From: a virus
IMG/VR virus record: IMGVR_UViG_3300025154_000208
Span: 1-40,980 of that record
Direction: 5' to 3' (one strand)
DNA length: 40,980 bases
Under the pieces are notes generated by a model. That model searched no databases and was not told the DNA's origin. It worked only from the letters and a program-made list of their open reading frames with translations. This document shows positions 7,692-15,845 of this stretch, in pieces (within the stretch, counting starts at the first letter, position 1; each line of letters starts with the position of its first letter). The position numbers and the translations under genes were made by a program.

Positions 7692-9379
7692 CCCTTGCCC
7701 CCCTTCATCATTGCCTCGACCGGGCTCCCCGATTCCGGAGCTTTGTCCCCGGCCGCGAGCATCGAGGCCTGGGCCTTGGTCGTTTCGTTCTGGAGCTGCT
7801 GGGCGGCAGCCATGGCTTGAGCCTTGTTCCGCGCGTTGCGGATGCGCTCCACGTCCACAAGGTCGCGGACCACGCGGCGGTCCTGGTTGTACGCCTCCGC
7901 GATGGTGTCGGCGTACGCATCGAGGTCCACCTTGTCCATGATCTTCGGGTCATACTCGGCAACCTTCAAAATCCTCGCCATGAACTCGTCAGTCTCGTTG
8001 AGGAGCATGTAGCGTTTCTGGAGCTGGGCGAGGGGAGATATCAAGTCCACCTTGATCGTCTGGCCTTTGAGGGCTTCGGGCATGGGGGGCAGCCGGCCAT
8101 AGGCAAGCTGCAGCCCGAATATGTCCTCTACCGCTGGCTCAAGGAACTCTACCGTCATGCGACCGCTCATGGCCGCAAGCATGGCGGACTGCTCGCCCTT
8201 GATGTACGTAGCCTCGGTGGCGGTCTTTACCCGCTCCAGGTTGGCCGTGAGCGTCAAGAAGAAATCGGCGTAGTAGGATTCCCGTATGCTCTTGCGGAGG
8301 TCCTGGAGCTCTGCGGCGATCCCCTCAAGGTTGCCGGTTATCGGGACAGGCGCGAAATCTTCGCCAGGTCGAAGGAAATGTTTCGCATTAGGTTCGATCC
8401 TCACGCCCTGTGCCTGCATCCCCTCGGTAGCCTTGATCGGAGGGCGGGCGGCGAGCTGTACCAACCGCTGGAAGTCTTTCTTCATGCTGTCGACCTGGAG
8501 CATGTTGGAATACTCGATCATGCCCGGGGAGTCCACTCCCCACACATCACCCTCGAGGGAGCGGGACCAGCGCCAGCTGTAGAACGGCCGCGTGGAGTAC
8601 CCGCCCTCCATTATCGCGGTGATGCCGTCAGTTTCGATGGCATACAGGGAATAAATGGGCTTCCCGTCGTTGCGGGACTGAAAGTCCAAGTCGTATTTGT
8701 CCTTGGGGAAGATGAACTGGATGTACCGCGCTTTCTTCGTCTGCTTGTCGTCGGCGGCTCGCTGGATGGAATCAGGCAGGTTGTCGCGCCCGAACTTTCG
8801 CACGGCTTCGGATGGTGCCATCCAGAAATCACGAAACAGCGTATCGACCTCGCCGAACTCGTCCTCGGCGAGCAGGCATCGTTTCAGGTGCTGGCTGTGA
8901 TAGATGGGCAACGCCCGCGCCTCGCTGAAATCCCTGAACATGACCGCTGTACCAAAGTCGGCGGCGCATCGGGTGAAGGCCCTGCCCTCCTCATAGAAGG
9001 TCGTGCGGTTCAGCTCCGTGGCAAGGGACCGATCCGCCCTCTGGAGCCATTCGGCCACTTCCTTGTTGTCCTTCAGGTCAAGGTTCTCGGGGCTCGTCGA
9101 TATCCAGGGAACCGCACGACCGAATGCCGCCGACTGCATGCCATTGGCGAAGATGTCGCTGGCTTTCTGCCCGGTGTTGTCGAAATTGTCCTTCTTCGAT
9201 GGCGGGGCCTTCTGTCCGGGTTCCGTGTCCTCGTCCCAGTCCGACATGATCGGGTTGACCTTGGCAGCGTACAGCTTCCAGTAATCAATGAACCGCCGGC
9301 GCTCGTCGATGTACTGGCTCCTGATGCTCATAAGGTCGTCAAGCGCGGTTTTCGATATCCTTGGCGTGCTCAATTCCAT
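7688..9379 (-). CDS. Portal protein (podovirus head-tail connector)
   Basis: A 563-residue protein. The N-terminus (RSQYIDERRRFIDYWKLYAA, then TGQKASDIFANGMQSA, then PWISTS) and the central WRWSRSLEGDVWGVDSPGM segment are typical of T7-type head-tail connectors, the 12-mer ring through which DNA is packaged. It has a long helical stem region and a C-terminal Gln/Ala-rich tail. ATG at 9379 follows TAGGAGGCGAGGA. It sits between the terminase nuclease gene and the Bbp19-like gene, as expected. The family is clear. Confidence 0.92.
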   Translation of the reverse strand: MELSTPRISKTALDDLMSIRSQYIDERRRFIDYWKLYAAKVNPIMSDWDEDTEPGQKAPPSKKDNFDNTGQKASDIFANGMQSAAFGRAVPWISTSPENLDLKDNKEVAEWLQRADRSLATELNRTTFYEEGRAFTRCAADFGTAVMFRDFSEARALPIYHSQHLKRCLLAEDEFGEVDTLFRDFWMAPSEAVRKFGRDNLPDSIQRAADDKQTKKARYIQFIFPKDKYDLDFQSRNDGKPIYSLYAIETDGITAIMEGGYSTRPFYSWRWSRSLEGDVWGVDSPGMIEYSNMLQVDSMKKDFQRLVQLAARPPIKATEGMQAQGVRIEPNAKHFLRPGEDFAPVPITGNLEGIAAELQDLRKSIRESYYADFFLTLTANLERVKTATEATYIKGEQSAMLAAMSGRMTVEFLEPAVEDIFGLQLAYGRLPPMPEALKGQTIKVDLISPLAQLQKRYMLLNETDEFMARILKVAEYDPKIMDKVDLDAYADTIAEAYNQDRRVVRDLVDVERIRNARNKAQAMAAAQQLQNETTKAQASMLAAGDKAPESGSPVEAMMKGGKG

Positions 9380-9389
9380 TCCTCGCCTC

Positions 9390-10115
9390 CTAGTAGTGAT
9401 CCGCGGGGCTCCATTCAGCCTCGTCTTGAGCTGCGGGGAGTATCCGCTCCTCGCTCTTCGTGCCGCCTCTGAGGATCCACCAGGCGATCATCAGGTAGGT
9501 GACTACCATATCGTCATGGTCGCCCTCTGTTTCGGCCTCGTACTTCTTCCGGCCCGTCCGCTCGTTTACCTTGCCCCTGAACGCGAGCATCTGCGTCTTG
9601 AAATCCTCGCCCCAGCGTAGACCGGGAACAACGGACACCCGGTCCTGTTCCATCAGTATCTTCCCCGCGGCACTGAGGTCATTCTTCGGCACGTGCAGCT
9701 CACGGATGATCTTCAAGGGCGACAGTTGCCCTGGCGAGTTCTTGAACACGGTGCCGAACGGGGCGGTCACTTCGCGGACCTGCCCGCCTCCGGTGAACAC
9801 GATCGGGTTCGGGTTCAAGCCCTTCTCACGGAGCAGGTCGACGACGGCCGCGCCTATGCCGGTTCCATCCACAAGCAGGTCACACGAGTTCCGCAAGTCC
9901 ACGTGCCCCATGCGGTTCTCGATGATGTCGGCCACCTGGGTATACGGCACATTGTTGAATTTGTCGATGGCCACGATGTCGGCATACACTTTCGATCGGT
10001 CGGGAGATTTCAGGATGTCACTGCCCGGGATGATCTCCGTCGAACGCTTCACCACGATTCCCGTCGTGAAGTCGCGCTTCTGGGCGATATCCCATGCCAT
10101 AATGTACTCGTTCAA
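9390..10115 (-). CDS. terL: Terminase large subunit, nuclease (RNase H-like) half
   Basis: A 241-residue protein that corresponds to the C-terminal half of a large terminase. The acidic residues expected in a metal-dependent RNase H-like nuclease are visible: D9 in AWDIAQKRD, D83 in LLVDGTGIG, and D199/D201/D202 in DHDDMVV. It cuts concatemeric DNA during packaging. It is a separate gene from the ATPase half, with its own GAGGAG five bases before a TTG start at 10115. The two lie in different frames, separated by 53 bases. An internal ATG (M6) is the alternative start. Confidence 0.85.
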   Translation of the reverse strand: MNEYIMAWDIAQKRDFTTGIVVKRSTEIIPGSDILKSPDRSKVYADIVAIDKFNNVPYTQVADIIENRMGHVDLRNSCDLLVDGTGIGAAVVDLLREKGLNPNPIVFTGGGQVREVTAPFGTVFKNSPGQLSPLKIIRELHVPKNDLSAAGKILMEQDRVSVVPGLRWGEDFKTQMLAFRGKVNERTGRKKYEAETEGDHDDMVVTYLMIAWWILRGGTKSEERILPAAQDEAEWSPADHY

Positions 10116-10168
10116 CCGATCTCCTCGCCGTTCAAACGTATGAACAGAGTATACTCCCGCATAGGTGA

Positions 10169-11065
10169 TTACTCAATGCTGGAAAATACCAGAGCTTTCG
10201 GCAGGGTTCGCTCCGGCTTCTCCTTGCCCCGCTCCGCGCCCCGCTTGAACATGCGCTCTACCTCATCGTAGCTGAACACCTGGTCTTCGGGTTCGACGTA
10301 TTCGCATAGGTACTCTTGCCGGTACATAAGCGCGCCCATTTCCTCAAGGTTTTCCTGCTGCTCGCTCTTGATGGCATGGCGCGGCGAGTAATACGCGATA
10401 ACCCCCTGCTTTGCCCAATGCTTCCTGAATACCATCTCAGGCTCGGCGGCGAATAAAGTTATTGATGCGTCATCAATCTCCCAAGGCGAGCGGATCAGAT
10501 AGCGCTCCCAGCGGGCCGTACGGCTTGCGTTGTAAAAATGACCGATGCGCCCGTTCGGTGTCGAGATGGCACATATCTCGCACTTCTCATTGTCCGTGAG
10601 CATGGGCCGGACGCCTGACTTGTAGACCATATCGTCAATACGCGAGTCCTCGTCCAGCATGATGATGTCCGGGGACGAGTAGCCGCGGGCTGCTTTCTCG
10701 GTCGCAGGGACGACGAGGAGCCGGGACTTGTTCGAGAGCTCCACCAGGCTGTCACTGTCGCGCACGATATCGGGATAGTGGGGATCCCGGCTCATGAAGT
10801 CCTTAACCCTCTCCATGTCCTCTACGGCCTGTTTCTCGGTCGCGGCAAGGATCACCGACAGGGATCCCGGGAAGAACCGCGCCTTGTGGCACGGCTTCGA
10901 GCTGATGATCGTGCTCTTCCCCGCCTGCCGGGCGCCGTTGATGTGCTTGCGCTTGTGGTGGCTCGTTATGATCTGAGCCTGCCACGGGAACGGTTTGAAT
11001 CCCAGGGACTGGATGTACCTGAGCGGAGAGAGGGTATAGAGCAGGTCCTCCCGCTCGAGTGTCAA
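10169..11065 (-). CDS. terL: Terminase large subunit, ATPase half
   Basis: A 298-residue protein holding the packaging-motor ATPase. It has Walker A GARQAGKST at residues 44-52, Walker B IIMLDED at 134-140 and a coupling motif ISTPNG near 165. It stops at about the hinge where the nuclease domain would normally begin. The TTG start at 11065 overlaps the small-terminase stop (TTGA) and follows GGAGAAGAG. With the next gene it replaces the usual single-chain large terminase of about 500 residues. A frameshift or assembly error is possible but less likely, because the nuclease gene has its own ribosome-binding site. Confidence 0.87.
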   Translation of the reverse strand: MTLEREDLLYTLSPLRYIQSLGFKPFPWQAQIITSHHKRKHINGARQAGKSTIISSKPCHKARFFPGSLSVILAATEKQAVEDMERVKDFMSRDPHYPDIVRDSDSLVELSNKSRLLVVPATEKAARGYSSPDIIMLDEDSRIDDMVYKSGVRPMLTDNEKCEICAISTPNGRIGHFYNASRTARWERYLIRSPWEIDDASITLFAAEPEMVFRKHWAKQGVIAYYSPRHAIKSEQQENLEEMGALMYRQEYLCEYVEPEDQVFSYDEVERMFKRGAERGKEKPERTLPKALVFSSIE

Positions 11066-11730
11066 GAACTCTTCTCCAGCTCTTCAACGATCTTCGCGCG
11101 CACGTCGGGATGCCCCTCGGTAGCTTTCAGGATGATCGCCTTGAACGACAAGTACGTCTGGTTGATCGTTACATTCACCCCGCCTTCAATGAGCTTCCCC
11201 GCCAGCTTCGCGCGTAGCTCCATCGTCCCCTTGAGCGTGTTCGCGGTGTCGAGCAGGAGCTTCCGGGGGTCGGCGTGCTTGTACCTGAATTCCGTCGTTA
11301 TCATGCCGTTGGCTTCCAGCCGATCGATAAGGGTCTGCATGGACGCCTTCTCGTATCTCGTCTTCCCCTCTTTATCCACGACCCGATATTGCACGTCGAA
11401 TTCCCAGGCCCGGGGGAACAGGTTGTACTCGTCGGGATTCGAGGCGTCCTGAAGGTAGCGCTCGCAGGCGTCGAATAGTTTCTCTACCCGCTTGTCACGC
11501 TCCACGAGTTCATCGATCAAGCTCTTGCCGTCCGCGTGGTCGCGCTCCTTTAGAACAGCAACGGCCTTGTCAAGCAACCTACCATTCAGATATCTCCTGA
11601 CACTTGAGGGTGTAATGTCAAATCGAGCCGCTATGATTCGGAAAGATTCTTCTCCCTTGACGAGGGCCTTGATGATCTGAGCCTTCTTGGGGTGCTCCTC
11701 TACTGACCATCTTCGACCGGAGCCCTTCAA
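11062..11730 (-). CDS. terS: Terminase small subunit
   Basis: A 222-residue protein with an N-terminal helix-turn-helix (about residues 14-48, KKAQIIKALVKGEESFRIIA then ITPSSVRRYLNG), a long helical centre and a C-terminal Thr/Ile-rich strand region. Position directly upstream of the terminase ATPase and the N-terminal DNA-binding fold fit the small terminase, which recognises the packaging site. The start is TTG at 11730, following the upstream TGA, with GGAAGGTGGG before it. No ATG lies near the N-terminus. Confidence 0.75.
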   Translation of the reverse strand: MKGSGRRWSVEEHPKKAQIIKALVKGEESFRIIAARFDITPSSVRRYLNGRLLDKAVAVLKERDHADGKSLIDELVERDKRVEKLFDACERYLQDASNPDEYNLFPRAWEFDVQYRVVDKEGKTRYEKASMQTLIDRLEANGMITTEFRYKHADPRKLLLDTANTLKGTMELRAKLAGKLIEGGVNVTINQTYLSFKAIILKATEGHPDVRAKIVEELEKSS

Positions 11731-11964
11731 TCAACCCACCTTCCACTCGCGTATCGCATCGATGTCGGCAGATTTTGGCTTCCCGTACGTCGGCGGGATC
11801 GCTATCCCGTCCGCAGAGGCATAGGCCCAATGAGCCTGGATCCGGTGGCCTATGACTATCACCCCGAGCAAGAGTCCCTTTGGGGTATCCCTGAGTTGCG
11901 GGGTTGATACCGCCCGCCCCGACTTCGAGCGATTCGCGGCTGCCTCCCAGTGAGTATACTTCAT
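11731..11964 (-). CDS. Hypothetical protein, 77 residues
   Basis: A small basic protein of unknown family, coupled on both sides: ATGA overlap with the DUF7694-like gene upstream and direct abutment to the small terminase downstream. ATG at 11964 follows GGAGGAATC. It contains LLLGVIVIGHRI (a short hydrophobic strand) and a C-terminal PPTYGKPKSADIDAIREWKV segment. It may act with the terminase genes, but nothing in the sequence shows how. Confidence 0.6.
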   Translation of the reverse strand: MKYTHWEAAANRSKSGRAVSTPQLRDTPKGLLLGVIVIGHRIQAHWAYASADGIAIPPTYGKPKSADIDAIREWKVG

Positions 11965-12359
11965 GATTCCTCCAATCGCATTGCGGGGATCAACCCGTCC
12001 TTGAATACGAACAGCCAGTACACGTTTACCACGTCAACAAGCCTGGATTGCGGCGGGAAGTATTGTATGGCCGTGGCTTCCTCCCCGAATATCTGGTTCT
12101 TGATCCCCTGAAGGTCGGACCAGAATACTTGCCTGCCCGCATTATGCGGGATGATGAACGCCCGGATTGCCGTGCCGGCGGTCATCCTGCACTCGTTTTC
12201 AATCATGACCAGGAACCGGTTGTTCTGATATGCCTTGTCACACCATGATGGCCAGCGAAGGTCTGGCCGTTCTCTTCGCGTGATCTCCCTGAAAATAGCG
12301 GAAGCAGTCTTCTGCTTTGCCCTGGCCATGGCTTTCCGTACAGCTGTCTGTCTTGGCAT
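11961..12359 (-). CDS. DUF7694-like phage protein
   Basis: A 132-residue protein. The segment WSDLQGIKNQIFGEEATA followed by YFPPQSRLVDVVNVYWLFVF matches the pattern I recall for the DUF7694 family of small phage proteins, whose function is unknown. The N-terminus is basic (RKAMARAKQKT). ATG at 12359 follows GGAGAGGGTAGG. It lies just before the terminase genes, where such proteins are often found. Confidence 0.6.
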   Translation of the reverse strand: MPRQTAVRKAMARAKQKTASAIFREITRRERPDLRWPSWCDKAYQNNRFLVMIENECRMTAGTAIRAFIIPHNAGRQVFWSDLQGIKNQIFGEEATAIQYFPPQSRLVDVVNVYWLFVFKDGLIPAMRLEES

Positions 12360-12365
12360 CTTGAC

Positions 12366-12554
12366 CTACCCTCTCCATGGAAAAGATTCCATCCATGATT
12401 CTGCCCCGTGTGTTTTGAATATCTTCTTGTGATCGCGCGCAATCTTGTAGACTTTGAAGGCTAGCAGTAGCGGGCTCGGTGGGTACTTCAGGAACTTTAT
12501 CTCGAATGTGTCATTGGACGGATCCCTTCGCAATATGCTGTCAAATATCGCCAT
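12366..12554 (-). CDS. Hypothetical protein, 62 residues
   Basis: A small basic protein, coupled by close spacing to NinG upstream (4 bases) and the DUF7694-like gene downstream. ATG at 12554 follows GGAGAG at about 8 bases. It contains a PPSPLLLAFKVYKIARDHKK stretch, possibly a short amphipathic helix. No family was recognised. Confidence 0.55.
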   Translation of the reverse strand: MAIFDSILRRDPSNDTFEIKFLKYPPSPLLLAFKVYKIARDHKKIFKTHGAESWMESFPWRG

Positions 12555-12558
12555 GCTG

Positions 12559-13077
12559 CTACTCTCCTTTCCCGGCTTTGCGCAGCTCTTTGAGCTTCTG
12601 GCGCCAGGCTCTGATCTGCTCGATCATCCAGAACTTGTCCATTCGGGTTTCGCCCTGCATCGTTGCCTCGAGTTCCACCTTCCGGACCTCTTCCTCGCCG
12701 TACATCTTGACCAGGTGAGCCCTCATGACATGCTGAACCCCTCCAAGGAAGCGGTTGCACCGTGGACACTGGACGCCGAGGTTCTTGAGGTTCCACCTGG
12801 TCGCCCTGAATACGCGGCTGACATAATGGCCGCAATCCATCTCCTTCCAGTGGCTGGGCTCCAGGCATGTCACGCACCTGGTGAGTCCTCCAGGGCCTGA
12901 CGCCATTCTCCGCACGTATTCGGATACCGCTTCGTCAAGCTTGTCCTCGAGCTCGGAAAGGGAAAGCTCTTCGAGCCTCCGCGGGCTCCGCTTGCCGTCC
13001 GAGGCCTTGGGTTCGCGCGGCGTAGCCTTCTTGTGGCCCCATCCAAAGTGCTGATTCCTGAGTCCTGGTTGCTTCAT
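12559..13077 (-). CDS. ninG: NinG/Rap-like recombination nuclease
   Basis: A 172-residue protein of the lambda NinG (Rap) family, a structure-specific endonuclease that acts on recombination intermediates. Zinc-type ligands and active-site segments are seen in order: C68-x2-C71, DCGHYVSR at 81-88, TRWNLKNLGVQC and CPRCN at 104-108, then LVKMYGEEE. The start is placed at ATG 13077, after GAGGAG with 6-base spacing, giving MKQPG; the open frame extends further upstream. It probably works with the RecA-like ATPase and SSBs. Confidence 0.85.
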   Translation of the reverse strand: MKQPGLRNQHFGWGHKKATPREPKASDGKRSPRRLEELSLSELEDKLDEAVSEYVRRMASGPGGLTRCVTCLEPSHWKEMDCGHYVSRVFRATRWNLKNLGVQCPRCNRFLGGVQHVMRAHLVKMYGEEEVRKVELEATMQGETRMDKFWMIEQIRAWRQKLKELRKAGKGE

Positions 13078-13316
13078 TTCATTCTCCTCAAAACCATCAG
13101 CAGGCATTGTCTGGCAGCAATTTCCGCTACTTCCTGCCTGACAACCGTTTTACTTTTCTTGGATAACTCGATGACTTTTTTATATTCTGAAGACATGCAT
13201 TCATATATCCGCCCATCTGGTAATTTGGCCTGAACAATGACATGCATTTCCGGCCATCCTTCGCGGCTGATTCCGTCGATCAGATCGCCGATTGTCAGTA
13301 CTATCTCGTACTTCAT
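13074..13316 (-). CDS. Hypothetical protein, 80 residues
   Basis: A small protein with ATGA coupling to the Dam gene upstream and overlap with NinG downstream. It contains LTIGDLIDGISREGW and a basic helix KKVIELSKKSKTVV. Its DNA looks lower in GC than its neighbours, suggesting a recent arrival. No family was recognised. Confidence 0.55.
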   Translation of the reverse strand: MKYEIVLTIGDLIDGISREGWPEMHVIVQAKLPDGRIYECMSSEYKKVIELSKKSKTVVRQEVAEIAARQCLLMVLRRMK

Positions 13317-14140
13317 AATGGTTGTTCCGTCCTTTCAAATAAATCTGGCTCAAGACCTTTCATCCACAGAACTTCTGTACGGCAGGCGTGGTTATCGGCA
13401 AGCGCTTCCTTCTCAACACGAGTCCAGCCAGAATACAGGCTGTCATAGAGCTCGCACGGATACCCGGAAATGATGACGCATCCTTCAGTGGATTGAAGGA
13501 CCTCGGCAAGGGCGACATGGTCGGACTCGGTCATATCGTGGAGATAGTGCCCTTTCCCCGATTGCCATGTGCGCGTCGAAGGCACGTATGGAGGATCGAT
13601 ATAGTGTAACGTCTTGGGGCTGTCATAGTAGCGTATGACTTCGAGTGCAGGACGATGCTCGATTATGACACCTTGGAGTCGCTCGATCACAGTTGCAAGG
13701 TTCACTCCAAGAGATGCCCAATCGGTAGCCGGATGCGTTCCCCTTCTGGTTGCCGATCCGCGAAATCCTGTCTTGTGCTGCGCACTGGTTGCAGTTGATC
13801 CGACGCCCATGCCGCAACGGACCATGGTTCTCCTGGCCTGTTCGAGAGGATCGTCGCTTTGGTGATAGGACAGGCCGAACTCCTCCCTTGCGAATGGTGT
13901 CAGTTCAACAAGACGGCGAAGATCCTTCCCTCGGTCGCGAGCCATGCGAAAGAGGTTCACCATTTCACTCGACAGATCGTTATAGACCTCGCAATAACTC
14001 CGGTCTTTACGCAAGAGCACCGAACCCGCCCCGCCAAATGGCTCTACATAACTCCGGTGCGAGGGGAAATATGAGATAATCCACGGCGCGAGGCGCCATT
14101 TCCCGCCGTGATATCGCACAATAGGGCGCCTTGGTTTCAT
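13313..14140 (-). CDS. dam: DNA N6-adenine methyltransferase (Dam / D12 class)
   Basis: A 275-residue enzyme that would transfer a methyl group from S-adenosylmethionine to adenine N6 in DNA. The SAM-binding motif EPFGGAGSV is at residues 33-41, preceded by RYHGGKWR, and the catalytic DPPY is at 182-185. The order (motif I before DPPY) and the length fit the D12 (Dam) class. The recognition sequence cannot be read from the protein. Protection against host restriction or timing of packaging are the usual roles. The upstream ribosome-binding site is weak. Confidence 0.9.
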   Translation of the reverse strand: MKPRRPIVRYHGGKWRLAPWIISYFPSHRSYVEPFGGAGSVLLRKDRSYCEVYNDLSSEMVNLFRMARDRGKDLRRLVELTPFAREEFGLSYHQSDDPLEQARRTMVRCGMGVGSTATSAQHKTGFRGSATRRGTHPATDWASLGVNLATVIERLQGVIIEHRPALEVIRYYDSPKTLHYIDPPYVPSTRTWQSGKGHYLHDMTESDHVALAEVLQSTEGCVIISGYPCELYDSLYSGWTRVEKEALADNHACRTEVLWMKGLEPDLFERTEQPL

Positions 14141-14156
14141 CTCGACCGGGACCGGA

Positions 14157-14486
14157 TCATACGGGCTTGAATTCCACGTGTTCAGCCACGACCTTGATCT
14201 GAGATTGATCCTTGCCTTCGTCGTCGGTCCAGCGATACTGCTTGAGGCGGCCTATGATGCGGAGGCGGCGGCCTTTCTTCGCTGTCTCCCAACAGATCTG
14301 GCCAAGCTTTGAATGGGCAACCACCAGGAAGTACGATACCTCCTTTTCGATCTGGTCATTGCCCTTGAAGTACCGGTTTGAAGCGACGGTGAACGTGCAC
14401 TTAGGACTACCGGCATCTTTCTTCTCCAGGATCGGATCGGCGATAAGGTCACCCTCGATGATTATTGAATTCAGGTTGTTCAGCAT
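14157..14486 (-). CDS. ssb: Single-stranded DNA-binding protein, tail-less paralogue
   Basis: A 109-residue OB-fold protein. Its SSB-like strands are LNSIIIEGDLIADPIL, CTFTVASNRYF, EVSYFLVVAHSKLGQIC and GRRLRIIGRLKQYRW. It lacks the acidic C-terminal tip that recruits host repair proteins, unlike the second SSB at 20686-21102. ATG at 14486 follows AAGGAG with 8-base spacing. It may protect single-stranded DNA without recruiting partners, or act in another context. Confidence 0.82.
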   Translation of the reverse strand: MLNNLNSIIIEGDLIADPILEKKDAGSPKCTFTVASNRYFKGNDQIEKEVSYFLVVAHSKLGQICWETAKKGRRLRIIGRLKQYRWTDDEGKDQSQIKVVAEHVEFKPV

Positions 14487-14488
14487 GT

Positions 14489-15154
14489 CTATTGCTCCTT
14501 CTTTTCGAGTCTTCCCAGGTTTCTTTTCCTGGCGATTGTGGTGAACTTTGACAGCTCGTCGACGAGGGCGCGGACCTTGTCGGCAGACGGTTCCGGCAGG
14601 TGGTTTCCTCCCGAGTCGGCGCCGATGTTGACCTGTACCGGCTCGCATCGCCTGATCATCTCGACCATGGGCTCAAGGTCGAAGTCCATGATCGGCTCGA
14701 TGGTGACATAGCGCTCGTATCCGTGCAGCGCGGCCATGGAGAGTGCGCGGGCCTCGGGCCGCGGCGAGTCCCGCATGATCCCGGGATACCAGCGATTCGT
14801 CTCTATGGTCGTGCATACGACAGATTCGGCTGGAAGAGAAACGTTCCCCATCGTCTCGGGGTTTTTCGATTGAAACAGATAGCGATTCTTGAACTTTCGG
14901 CAATGATCGAGAGTTGCGTCGGTCCACCCGGCTGGTAGTGATCCGGCGAATAGGTCACAGCTCGACCCTACGAAGATGAAATTCCCCGAACCAAGGTCGG
15001 TCTTCAATTCCTTTGTGTCGAAGTGAAGTTCGGGCTGCTTGCCCCAGCGCTTACAAAAGCAATAGGAACAATTATGAGGACATTTACCCTTAACGGCATT
15101 CCATGTATGGGAGCAAAATTCATACATGTTCCCTCTGGAAACATTGAGCCCCAT
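14489..15154 (-). CDS. Radical SAM-like protein (DUF5131-type)
   Basis: A 221-residue protein with the iron-sulphur motif C25-x3-C29-x2-C32 (CPHNCSYC), preceded by NMYEFCSHTWNAVKG. Later segments IFVGSSCDLFAG, TIETNRWYPGI and YVTIEPIMDFD resemble the barrel of DUF5131/spore-photoproduct-lyase-related radical SAM proteins found in phages. The substrate is unknown. The start at 15154 is favoured because TAATG overlaps the HNH stop and GGGAGG lies 9 bases upstream; an ATG at 15163 sits too close to that site. A second radical SAM gene lies 1.3 kb upstream. Confidence 0.75.
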   Translation of the reverse strand: MGLNVSRGNMYEFCSHTWNAVKGKCPHNCSYCFCKRWGKQPELHFDTKELKTDLGSGNFIFVGSSCDLFAGSLPAGWTDATLDHCRKFKNRYLFQSKNPETMGNVSLPAESVVCTTIETNRWYPGIMRDSPRPEARALSMAALHGYERYVTIEPIMDFDLEPMVEMIRRCEPVQVNIGADSGGNHLPEPSADKVRALVDELSKFTTIARKRNLGRLEKKEQ

Positions 15155-15585
15155 TATTTCCATCCTCCCTTTCTGCCCTTTCTCCAGCTATGTCCAACCT
15201 TGTACTTTCTTGGCCGTCCACTACTATCGTATTTTTCGATATACTCACCACATCCACACGCACAGAGGATCATTGGATTATTCTCTCCGCTCTTGCGCAG
15301 CTTAGAAAGCTTGGTTCGGTGATGTTCTTTATGGATGGCGATTGATTCGACCACTTCAAGATTCTCTGGCCGATTATCTTTCTTGTCGCCATTGATATGG
15401 TGAACAATTTCTCCTTTTTTCAGCTCTCGCCCTATTTTCTGTTCGGCGATTAATTGATGCTCATAGGCGTATCCGTTCTTCATGCGAAGATGATGCCCCT
15501 CCGGCATTTTGATACCGATGTATCCGTTTGAAAGATTGGCGCGACCACCATGCCAACGCCAATGCTTAGCACCAAGCTGGCTCAT
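15154..15585 (-). CDS. HNH endonuclease (homing-type)
   Basis: A 143-residue protein. The HNH core is visible: AYEHQLIAEQKIGR, GEIVHHINGDKKDNRPENLE (His-His and Asn-Asn pattern), then KEHH. The C-terminal CACGCGEYIEKYDSSGR part looks like a zinc-type DNA-binding tail. Such free-standing HNH nucleases usually spread themselves between phages. Its DNA is visibly more AT-rich than its neighbours, consistent with transfer. ATG at 15585 follows GGAGG at 10 bases. Confidence 0.85.
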   Translation of the reverse strand: MSQLGAKHWRWHGGRANLSNGYIGIKMPEGHHLRMKNGYAYEHQLIAEQKIGRELKKGEIVHHINGDKKDNRPENLEVVESIAIHKEHHRTKLSKLRKSGENNPMILCACGCGEYIEKYDSSGRPRKYKVGHSWRKGRKGGWK

Positions 15586-15845
15586 GTCCGTGGCTCCTCC
15601 ATCCCGAGTTCTTTCCGGATCCGCTTGACTGTATTGGCATTGCAAGAGCCCCGCCCGTCCAGGAACTTCTCGACCTGACTCAGGTATTCCGGGCTTCGGT
15701 AATACGCGCAATCAGCATACAAGGCATCGAGCACTATCCAGCAACCTCGGTGCAGATCGGCGTCCCTGCGCTTCATAGCCTCCAGGCTCCATGCCCATAC
15801 GATCTCGATGAGGCTCGCGCGTTCCGTGGTCATGCTCCGGCTCAT
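15582..15845 (-). CDS. Hypothetical protein, 87 residues
   Basis: A small protein coupled by ATGA overlaps to the ASCH gene upstream and the HNH gene downstream. It has VWAWSLEAMKRRDADLHRG, WIVLDALYADCAYYRSPEYL and a basic C-terminus (NTVKRIRKELG). ATG at 15845 follows GAGG with 8 bases. No family was recognised; the helical pattern could be a small DNA-binding protein. Confidence 0.6.
   Translation of the reverse strand: MSRSMTTERASLIEIVWAWSLEAMKRRDADLHRGCWIVLDALYADCAYYRSPEYLSQVEKFLDGRGSCNANTVKRIRKELGMEEPRT

Noticed and set aside
7607-9472. A 621-residue open frame on the plus strand opposite the portal gene
   Set aside because: It is a GC-driven antisense shadow with no ribosome-binding site and no recognisable motif; the opposite strand encodes a clear portal protein.
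10116-10168. Programmed -1 frameshift joining the two terminase halves
   Set aside because: No slippery heptamer is visible and the nuclease gene has its own GAGGAG and TTG; separate initiation is simpler, though reads should be checked.
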